From Liolophura sinensis (Eukaryota; Mollusca; Polyplacophora; Chitonida; Chitonidae): 64,000 nucleotides of DNA. Shown here one piece after another: positions 57,401 through 64,000 of the stretch (within the stretch, counting starts at the first letter, position 1; every line of letters begins with the position of its first letter). The stretch is taken from contig NC_088298.1 of assembly GCF_032854445.1 (NCBI RefSeq), positions 20,049,295 to 20,113,294 on the forward strand, in the 5' to 3' direction. The translations under genes and the position numbers were made by a program. The notes beneath the pieces were generated by a model. The model saw nothing but the letters and a program-made list of their open reading frames with translations. It made no database searches and was not told the origin of the DNA.

Positions 57401-59946
57401 ACATTTTTGGATTTTCCTGTTTTCAAGGTTTTCTGATAACATCAACATGTTTTTTTTTCACAGGAAACATTCCACACATTTGCCATAAATACAGTAAGTC
57501 GATCATTTGTCAGTTTTTGTTTTCACAGCCTCCTCCAAAATTGAAAAAAAAAGGGGCATGTTGCCCATAAAACAAAGAAAATATAAGGTGGTGTTCAAAA
57601 GTTTGAAAATTGCACCAGAGATATTCTCTGTTATTTCAATAGTTGACTTGCTTCCTTACCAGTTTATGTGAAAACCGTGTTTAAAAACTAACGGAAAAGA
57701 AAACATTTATGTTAAATAAGGCCAACCTTAATAGATTATTTCTTTAGGAGTATTCTAACCCTATCAGAAAAAATGGGGCAGGCTAGTAAAAAAAAATTTT
57801 TTTTTTGCATTCCGGCTAATGAAAAAGTGATCTTAAAGAGTAAACATTGAGAAAAAACTTGCAACGTTAATACCATCAAAAGTCTAATAAAAAGTTTTTT
57901 TTTCGGTCAGGTTACTCCCAACAAATGTATTTTTAAAGAAGGCCTAACAACCAATTTGACAAAAAGACAACTTAGATTTTGTAATGAGGTTATCAAAGAG
58001 GAGACACATGAATGAAAAATGGACTCCTTGATATTGGAAGCCAACGCTAGGGGTATGACATAAGCTACGCATGTAAGTAGAGGCGAGCTAAACACTACAA
58101 ATCTGTACAAATTACAACTACATCTGGGATTTACTTACTCTTAGCTTGGAAAACAAAGCTTTCATTCTAGGATCATCTACCGCAGACTGGGATTTTTCTT
58201 CCGCTTTCTGCATTCCAGCTGACAGCAAAGTTTCAAACAGTGTCATGGCAACTGTGCGCAACTTCACGACAGAAACATGCGCCATGCCATATTTCAAGGT
58301 CACTGAACGTTGTCGCACCAGTTCAAGGACAAATTTAAACGGTACTTCGATAAACTTCATTGACGATCCTGACAAGTAACACTCTACAAGATTTTCCCAT
58401 GAGCCAAATTGTTTGTGCATAGCTTGAAAAGTTTGCAAAATTTGAACATCATCAGAAGAATGGTTACCACGAGGATGCAGTTTTGTAGATGCTGCGGTTT
58501 TTAGAAAGAACGGGTTCAGGGAATGCAGCAAGTAAGACAGTTCTTCTTCGTTCATGTTCAAAAAACGAGTTTCAAACAAAAGTGTTTCTGCCTTCAGCAA
58601 AAATTCTCTGGTATCTCGCCTCCCAGAAAAAGCTAGCCTGCAAAATAATCATGGTAACATCATTAAAACTGTACATATTCCTGTGACTAAAATGGTACAT
58701 ATTCATGTAACTAAAATGGCATATATTCATGTGACTAAAATGGTATGTATTTATGAGACTAAAATGGTACATACTCATGTCACTAAAATGATACATATTC
58801 ATGCGACTAAAATGGTACATATTCATGTAACTAAAATGGCATATATTCATGTAACTAAAATGGTACATATTCATGTGACTAAAATGGTATATATTCATGT
58901 AACTAAAATGGTACATATTCATGTAACTAAAATGGTATATATCATGTGACTAAAATGGTACATATTCATGTAACTAAAATGGCATATATTCATGTGACTA
59001 AAATGGTATATATTTATGAGACTAAAATGGTACATATTCATGTAATTAAAATGGTACATATTCATGTAACTAAAATGGTACATATTCATGTAACTAAAAT
59101 GGTACATATTTAGGAGACTAAAATGGTACATATTCATGAGACTAATATGGTACATTAACATATTCACTGGTTACAATTTCCAATAACATGATTAATGATT
59201 ACACATCGAATGATCCAGAATCTGTTAAATGGACCAAGCAGCTTTAATCAAGCCTACGAATCTATGAGCCTATTGAATTCAAATTTTCAACACTCTGTAC
59301 TTCCACGCACAGTTATTATTGTAGTTAATTTATTTATTTATTTGATTGGTGGTTTACCCTGTACTCAAAAATATTTCACTTATATGACGGCAGCCAGCAT
59401 TATGGTGGGAGGAAACCCGGGAAACCCACAACCATCAGCAGGTTGCTGGGAGACCTTCCTACTAACGGTCGGAGAGGAAGCTCTACATATGTACCAACCC
59501 TGAGCTAAATACCTGCAGTCCTTTTTATGATATATTTACCACCCCTTACATATTGTTTACTACCCCTAACATATTGTTTACCATCCCTAACATATCGTTT
59601 AACTTTGCCTAACCTCCTACTATTGGACGCCCACGATAAGGGTACAACATAAGCTATGCACTTCATGAATGTGCAATATTAATTAGGACCATGGAAACAT
59701 ATACATCTGTTTTCATTTACACATGCCTCACCTGAGAACAAAATGTGAGATTCTGTCTTTACGAGTTCCTTCAATTAAACAATCTGAATCCTCCACCAAT
59801 GAAATGTCTGTCAGGAGGTCATGAACTTTGACAGGGTCGCCACTGGTTACCACAAGTTTGAGGAGAAAATTCAGGCGAGTGAGCGCTAATTTTTCAAGTC
59901 GTTGAAGCTGGGTCGTCCCAGATGGAGGCTTGAAATAAAAGGTCAT
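53731..59946 (-). CDS. PRIM2: DNA primase large subunit, divergent and with a C-terminal-domain insertion
   Basis: PRIM2 (p58/PriL) is the regulatory subunit of eukaryotic primase in the DNA polymerase alpha complex. Five exons join in phase: 59946-59732, 58637-58139, 56964-56800, 55480-55265 and 54465-53731, giving 609 aa from the ATG used here. Residues 1-238 match the PriL helical N-domain (TFYFKPPSG, RKDRISHFVLRLAFSGR, VPFKFVLELV). The iron-sulfur domain follows: YPPCMTHLHRVLRE, IQYTLFLKEIGLPVHEALMF, YTYSIRHLYGLEGSR, GGCPFVHFD and YQRACGEFLW. The four cluster cysteines correspond to C274, C360 or C361, C377 and C417. The 377-417 spacing of 40 equals the human spacing as I recall it. About 150 residues separate C417 from RPLEYYKMARKML, which resembles the terminal HPNQYF..S.KIL helix. 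The family is usually near 500 aa. The start is uncertain: a short upstream coding exon may be missing. Confidence 0.87.
55265..55480 (-). CDS. PRIM2: PRIM2 exon D (second Fe-S cysteine)
   Basis: The 216-bp exon has acceptor TCTAACAG and donor CAG|GTATGT, 72 codons. It has EALMFWKQEYS and SIRHLYGLEGSR, then a Cys-Cys pair (GHCCHSLQ) in place of the usual single Cys. Confidence 0.88.
55853..56060 (-). mobile_element. MITE family 1 copy
   Basis: Left end GTAATTCTTCATCCTCTTTG and right end GCGAAAAGGTTGAGGAATTA are inverted repeats. The internal sequence matches the other copies. Confidence 0.72.
56098..56208 (-). mobile_element. SINE family A, degenerate
   Basis: Tail gatttatttatttatttcat, then ctgtactcttgaaaaactat, ttcacttatat and a core remnant (cacgcccatctacaggtaac). 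Confidence 0.6.
56296..56615 (+). mobile_element. tRNA-derived SINE family B, second copy
   Basis: Shares gtagatccagggtctatcct, gtcgggtcacatctaagacc and the downstream body with 14740-15058 (inverted there). It ends tcaagcactgactcactcac. The tRNA head is truncated at its start. Confidence 0.65.
56800..56964 (-). CDS. PRIM2: PRIM2 exon C (first Fe-S cysteine)
   Basis: The 165-bp exon has acceptor CCCACCAG and donor AGG|GTAAAA, 55 codons, phase 0 to 0. It contains YPPCMTHLHRVLREKHRLKH, the conserved segment with the first cluster cysteine and basic primer-template-contacting residues. Confidence 0.88.
57165..57326 (-). mobile_element. SINE family A, partial
   Basis: Tail cgattggtgttttacgccgt through core accatccgcaggttgctggc to acaattacgg. 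No head. Confidence 0.8.
58139..58637 (-). CDS. PRIM2: PRIM2 exon B
   Basis: The 499-bp exon has acceptor TTTTGCAG and donor AGA|GTAAGTA, phase 2 to 0. It covers most of the N-terminal helical domain, ending DDPRMKALFSKLR. Confidence 0.88.
58672..59157. repeat. 24-bp minisatellite
   Basis: About 20 units of GTACATATTCATGTAACTAAAATG with A/G and atatat variants. It starts about 35 bp upstream of the PRIM2 exon B acceptor (minus strand), so it sits where a branch point and polypyrimidine tract would lie. Confidence 0.95.
59327..59481 (-). mobile_element. SINE family A, partial
   Basis: Tail atttgattggtggtttaccc through core and ggtcggagaggaagctc. Confidence 0.8.
59536..59603. repeat. Short tandem repeat, about 24 bp x 3
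   Basis: Three units of ccctaacatattgtttacca. Confidence 0.9.
59732..59946 (-). CDS. PRIM2: PRIM2 exon A (first exon identified)
   Basis: Encodes MTFYFKPPSGTTQLQRLEKL ... DRISHFVLR, ending at donor CTCAG|GTGAGG in phase 2. The ATG at 59946 overlaps a possible acceptor (TTCCAG|AGATG). In PRIM2 about 25-30 residues normally precede this motif, so this is either a shortened N-terminus or an internal exon. Confidence 0.82.
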
Positions 59947-59948
59947 CT

Positions 59949-60800
59949 CTGGAATATGTCATCTCCATGGCAACCTATCTTCAACACCATGCCAACATAG
60001 CAACCCAATTATCATACTGTTCCTGATTACTTGTCTTTCATGAACTCCGCAAAAGCCTATATGCTACATCATGAACATGTCTGCCTCCTCATCTACCACG
60101 GAAAATCTGTGACAGATGAGAATATGTTTAACTTTAATAATGATAATCTAATACATGTATAAAGAAGTTTTCCACTGCATTATATGGTATGTCACATGTC
60201 TGTGCTCCCTCTGGTTTGATAGGTCACTGGGGCAATATTGAAGGATTTATAGTCGTATAGCCTGGCATAAGGATGACTGTTGTAACAGGGGCGAGGTGTA
60301 CATCGGTCATTATCAGATTATGGTACAAGTGTCCTTCCATTTCGATACACACTTTAGCAATGTCTCCTTGAACCCAGATTTAGCGAGTACCCCTCAACGG
60401 CAACAGTAATGATTCTAAAGTTATGTACATAGCCGTCAACTTCGAGGGCAACTTTCGTTTTCTTTCCTGAGGCGGGATATGAAAATTTTACCTCCAACAT
60501 CGAAGATTGCCAAAACGAAAAAATGAACTAATGAAGCGTTATTCTTAGCACTAGAACCAAAGCAAACTTTAAAAAGTAAATAGCACAAAAAATGTACTAC
60601 GACACGAGAATACGTCCCTTTATTGAAACGCATATTGTTTTTTAATTATAAAATTTCATGTCGCTACATGTCTCCGCTAGATGGCACCACTATCCACAAT
60701 AGATTTGGCGCTACCTCCGACAACAACATGTGTTAATAAGACTCAGCAGTTGTTTTCTGTTCCTGTAGCTTTATGGAGAGGAATACGTCGACTAGATCCG
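59949..60800. promoter_or_regulatory. PRIM2/EZH2 divergent 5' region, with probable EZH2 non-coding exon 1
   Basis: PRIM2 reads left and EZH2 reads right from this interval, so both promoters are expected here. A good donor (GATCCG|GTGAGAGG, GT at 60801) could end an untranslated EZH2 first exon beginning roughly at 60700-60780. EZH2 genes in other animals also have a non-coding first exon. A missing PRIM2 first exon may lie here too, but I could not identify it. Confidence 0.45.
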
Positions 60801-61744
60801 GTGAGAGGATGACATAATGTCCCCATCAGTGTACATATTCGTTTAATCTGAGGCTTGATGACTGAAATGCTCACAAAACTCAATTGTCGGTGTGTCGGAG
60901 TTCCTCACTGTGTCCCTTGATCATTGGCCCTGTACATCATTAGATATCACAGTATATCCATTGCACTGTTGTCAGTCGTGTTGTTGTAATAAGTAGAGAT
61001 TGATCCACTGGTAGTTCAACAGTTTGACGTTATATTATGCTCAGCACCACACGAAATTATTTGCTTGTGAAGTTGTGATTTATAAATGTGATTTCCCAGG
61101 TGACAAAACTGGGAGACTGGAATGACAGAGCAGATGCGTATATAGACCAGATTTTAGAGGGCTGGGTACACATAATTTCTATAATCATAGAAACTATTGC
61201 CTGGACATTTATCAACACAACAGATTTAAAAAGCGCATATTTCAAGCTATCCAGAAATACACTATATATTTAGTTCAGTTTCAGGCCTATTTCTTGGACC
61301 AGATGTAGAAAAACGCAGCCATAATTGTTGTCTGGGTGAAGCCATTATGAATGGGCTATCTTCCCTGTTTGTCTGATCAGATTTTGTCACGTGTAGAAAC
61401 AGTATAGCTCCTGAGTAGATCAATGGGGCTTGCGATCTTCATCAATCTGATCCAAGAAATAGACCTGAAAAGAAATCAGAAATATAGACTTTCAGATAGC
61501 TTGAAATGTGCTGTGTTTCACTCATTGATAAATGTCCAGACATTAGTTGTATGGTGATTGTTGTGTTGCCGACGTATCAAGTCTGTCATTACTGTCATAA
61601 GTTACATCTGTGTCAGAAAAAGCCCAGGGATGGCTTTAGGGCTTAGTAACATTAAACAGTTATAGCTTTAAAATATTGTAAATTATTAAAAAATTTTAAA
61701 TGTACTATGTTGATGAATTTATATTGTAAATTATTTTTCTTAAG
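60801..61744 (+). other. EZH2 5' UTR intron (proposed)
   Basis: Bounded by the donor at 60801 and the acceptor TTCTTAAG ending 61744. It is dominated by a long inverted repeat (61095-61630). Confidence 0.45.
61095..61630. repeat. Long inverted repeat (foldback)
   Basis: Left arm about 61095-61303 and right arm about 61430-61630 are imperfect reverse complements. Anchors are CTGGACATTTATCAA, CATATTTCAAGCTATC and TCAGGCCTATTTCTTGGA in the left arm against ATTGATAAATGTCCAG, GATAGCTTGAAATGTG and TCCAAGAAATAGACCTGA in the right. The spacer is about 130 bp. Confidence 0.8.
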
Positions 61745-61749
61745 AAAAC

Positions 61750-61890
61750 ATGCCATCGGGCGAGAGAGAAGGTGGAACAAAAGGGGCGGACACCAAATCA
61801 TCTCTGCCATTTGATTGGAAGAAAAAAGTTAGATCGGAGTACATGAGAATACGACAGCTGAAAAGATATAAAGCCGCTGATGAAATTAAG
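61750..61890 (+). CDS. EZH2: EZH2 first coding exon
   Basis: 47 codons, MPSGEREGGTKGADTKSSLP to AADEIK, donor AAG|GTTTGT. A SINE begins only 22 bp after the exon. Confidence 0.92.
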
Positions 61891-63383
61891 GTTTGTATTA
61901 AATACACTTACAGGGGCCTCCCTGGTCGAAGGGACTACCACGCCAGCGTAGTACAATGATCCAGGAGCCTCTCACCTATGTGATTGCTGTGAGTTCAAGT
62001 CCAGCTCATGCTTGTTTCCACTCCGGCCATACATGGGAAGGTCTGCCAGCAACTTATGGATGGTGGTGGGTTTCTTCCGGGCTCTGCTTGGTTTCCTCCC
62101 ACCATAATGATGGAATAAGCTGAATTTTAGCATAGGACATTTATTCAAGTGTGTCTAAGTCTGCAAGATTTAACGCAGGAAATCCTATCTCTACTGTCAG
62201 CCAATCAGCTCCGATTCTGTATCCCTTTAAGTCAACAACTTTCAGCTCTTCAGTTTTCGTCATCATTGATCTACTTTAAATCACTTTTTGTGAAACTTTT
62301 TGTAGACAGCCATTTTATAGTAAATGTGAAGATATATAGCCGTCTTTGATGAGTCACATGATACAGTGGACTTGGTTTTTAACTTGTAGCAATAAAAGAT
62401 TTTGAAATCAAAACTCCCCTATTAAAACGAAGGTTTAAGTAAGTGTAATTACTCTGTGATTTTTAACTATGAATGGTGCTAGACAAAAGGATTAATTTTT
62501 GTACCATTGATGTGTCAAGATTTTAATACTGCGTATATTGTATTTCTGATTTTTCAGGCATCCTTTTCGGCAAATCGAAAGTATATAAATGATAAATTGG
62601 ACGACCATAACAATTGGTGGAAGGAACAGCCAATCACAGCTCTACATTCCGCCGAGACCTTCAGTCCTGTTCCAGTAACAAGAAAGGTTTGTTTATAAAT
62701 ATTAAATTATATAAATAATATTATATATTATATTAGGTGATAGTAAGCCATAGGCGCGTTTCAGTGGGGCTATGGCTAAATTACATGTAGCACCCAGTTG
62801 CAGACTTTGGTCTTGGAAGTGTGAAGCAGCATGTGCTTTCTATGGCCAATAAAACGGCAACATTTCAGAGTAACATTTTCTCCTTCAGTTTCTATATTCA
62901 GTTTCTTCATTGTTTTTACTACAAGCTGCTGCAAAGAGGACAACAAGTTGCAATGTAAAATTGTGATGAAACTGATATTTAATGTAAGCATGCCACTTCT
63001 AGGTTAAAGCATAGGCCATCGAAAGAAAATTAGCACCTAGCTCCTGTGTACTGTGATATCTGGGACATTTCAACTAGAAAAATTGACTTGTATCCTAATT
63101 GTGCAGTATTTGTTAAAGCTCTTCACACCATCTTTGGTATACCCTTTCATCATGAATGGCCAAGTTAAGATGTTGTCTCCGGGCTCTGCTGGTCCCCCTT
63201 GTGTAAGTGAAATATTCGTAAAACACCAAACAAGTAAATAAATAAATCATTGAATCACTTTTGTTTCAGTGTGATGTATCCAGTGACACAGATCCCCCGC
63301 AGTCTGCCCCCCTGAGGGTGATGAACGCCCTTCGCCCCATCCCTTGTATGTACAGCTGGGCACAGCTACAGCAGAATTTCATG
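61750..63383 (+). CDS. EZH2: EZH2/E(z) Polycomb histone H3K27 methyltransferase, N-terminal part (continues off the right edge)
   Basis: EZH2/E(z) is the catalytic subunit of Polycomb repressive complex 2, which methylates histone H3 Lys27 in the nucleus. Three coding exons (61750-61890, 62558-62686, 63270-63383) give 128 residues, all joining in phase 0. FDWKKKVRSEYMRIRQLKRY followed by KAADEIK matches the EZH2 N-terminal helix. The next exon covers the EED-binding region (FSANRKYINDKLDDHNNWWK). The third carries LRVMNALRPIPCMYSWAQLQ followed by QNFM, matching the segment that forms the SET-activation loop in PRC2 structures. The CXC and SET domains lie outside the window. The ATG at 61750 is five bases inside its exon, directly after the acceptor. 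A short Gly/Glu/Thr-rich lead replaces the vertebrate MGQTGKKSEK. Confidence 0.93.
61913..62113 (+). mobile_element. SINE family A, 3'-truncated
   Basis: Head ggggcctccctggtcgaagg, B-box region GTGAGTTCAAGTCC, core to cccaccataatgatgg. The AT-rich tail is missing. Confidence 0.85.
62558..62686 (+). CDS. EZH2: EZH2 second coding exon
   Basis: 43 codons, acceptor gatttttcag, donor AAG|GTTTGT. Encodes the EED-binding segment ASFSANRKYINDK ... SPVPVTRK. Confidence 0.92.
63172..63247 (+). mobile_element. SINE family A, 3' fragment next to an acceptor
   Basis: gtctccgggctctgctggtc, gtgtaagtgaaatattcgta and tail aagtaaataaataaat. It ends 22 bp before the third EZH2 coding exon. Confidence 0.7.
63270..63383 (+). 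CDS. EZH2: EZH2 third coding exon
   Basis: 38 codons, acceptor ttgtttcag, donor ATG|GTAGGT. CDVSSDTDPPQSAPL ... MYSWAQLQQNFM; the YSW.QLQQNFM string is diagnostic. Confidence 0.93.
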
Positions 63384-63469
63384 GTAGGTCAAGTCTTTTA
63401 AAAACAGAAGCATTTTGTGAGATTTATTTAGTGCACCTTTGTGGCAGTCAATAAGCCGTGGACTGTGCC

Positions 63470-64000
63470 TGTGAGGAGGTTTGTGAAGGCTAACATGAGG
63501 TTTGTGAAGGCTTACATGAAGTTTATGAAGGCTAACATGAAGTTTGTGAGGGCTTACATGAAGTTTGTGAAGGCTTACATGAAGTTTGTGAAGGCTAACA
63601 TGAAGTTTGTGAAGGCTAACATGAAGTTTGTGAAGGCTAACATGAAGTTTGTGAGGGCTAACATGAAATTTGTGAGGGCTTACATGAAATTTGTGAAGGC
63701 TTACATGAGGTTTGTGAAGGCTAACATGAAGTTTGTGAGGGCTTACATGAAGTTTGTGAGGGCTTACATGAAATTTGTGAAGGCTTACATGAAGTTTGTG
63801 AGGGCTAACATGAAATTTGTGAAGGCTTACATGAAGTTTGTGAGGGCTTACATGAAATTTGTGAAGGCTTACATGAAGTTTGTGAGGGCTTACATGAAAT
63901 TTGTGAGGGCTTACATGAAATTTGTGAGGGCTAACATGAAGTTTGTGAAGGCTAACATGAAGTTTGTGAAGGCTTACATGAAGTTTGTGAGGGCTTACAT
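63470..64000. repeat. 21-bp minisatellite (runs off the right edge)
   Basis: At least 25 units of TTTGTGAAGGCTTACATGAAG with A/G and C/T variants, inside the EZH2 intron after 63383. Confidence 0.96.

Larger units (their letters stand above)
54466..59731 (-). other. PRIM2 introns (four)
   Basis: Introns are 54466-55264, 55481-56799, 56965-58138 and 58638-59731. They contain MITE, SINE and minisatellite copies listed separately and no additional exon that I can support. In intron 54466-55264 a stretch near 54940-54975 (ttgattcaagccctctgatt) duplicates exon E sequence at 54370-54400. Confidence 0.65.
61891..63269 (+). other. EZH2 introns between the coding exons
   Basis: Introns are 61891-62557 and 62687-63269. 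They hold two SINE fragments and a partial family 3 element (about 62275-62435: tagcaataaaagattttgaa). The rest shows no recognisable element. Confidence 0.65.

Noticed and set aside
58554-59167. Frames repeating HVTKMVHI and MNMYHFSY
   Set aside because: Read-through of the 24-bp minisatellite in a PRIM2 intron.
61088-61273. A 61-codon frame in the EZH2 5' intron
   Set aside because: It falls within one arm of the inverted repeat and has no relation to the EZH2 N-terminus, which begins at 61750 right after an acceptor.
1-64000. LINE, LTR retrotransposon or viral coding sequence
   Set aside because: I looked for reverse transcriptase, integrase, gag or capsid-like frames and saw none. The mobile DNA visible here is non-autonomous.

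Overview
The window is animal nuclear DNA: long introns with GT/AG splice sites, low GC outside exons, very dense tRNA-derived SINEs, MITEs and minisatellites. Exon sequences best match animal gene families. The SINE with a tail of the type 'gattggtgttttacgccgtactcaag' is a style I associate with molluscs, so a lophotrochozoan (probably a bivalve or gastropod) is the most likely source; species cannot be fixed from sequence alone.

Four protein-coding genes can be rebuilt exon by exon, with matching splice phases. (1) Alpha-catulin (CTNNAL1), minus strand: first three coding exons at 19470-19378, 3375-3186 and 1325-1147; the rest lies left of the window. (2) A TAMALIN/GRASP-CYTIP family PDZ scaffold, plus strand: seven coding exons from 19850 to 45210, 417 aa, apparently complete. 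(3) DNA primase large subunit (PRIM2), minus strand: five exons from 59946 to 53731, 609 aa as modelled, with all four iron-sulfur cysteines but a large insertion near the C-terminus; its extreme N-terminus is not resolved. (4) The start of the Polycomb methyltransferase EZH2/E(z), plus strand: a probable non-coding exon ending at 60800 and coding exons at 61750-61890, 62558-62686 and 63270-63383; the rest lies right of the window.

The layout is two divergent pairs: CTNNAL1 and TAMALIN start codons are about 360-380 bp apart around 19.5-19.9 kb, and PRIM2 and EZH2 are head to head around 60-60.8 kb. TAMALIN and PRIM2 converge on an apparently gene-free interval of about 7 kb (46.6-53.6 kb). 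The genes have unrelated jobs (cytoskeletal/Rho scaffold, membrane trafficking scaffold, replication priming, chromatin silencing), so this is a neighbourhood rather than a pathway.

Most of the remaining DNA is repeats. These include about 29 SINE copies or fragments of one family in both orientations, a second SINE family, at least four MITE-like families, a 238-bp Tc1/mariner-type deletion derivative carrying a piece of transposase, a long inverted repeat in the EZH2 5' intron, and about a dozen minisatellites with units of 16 to 180 bp. The most unusual item is a 114-bp satellite in TAMALIN intron 2 whose end units carry recognisable decayed copies of the acceptor site and first codons of the adjacent exon 3.
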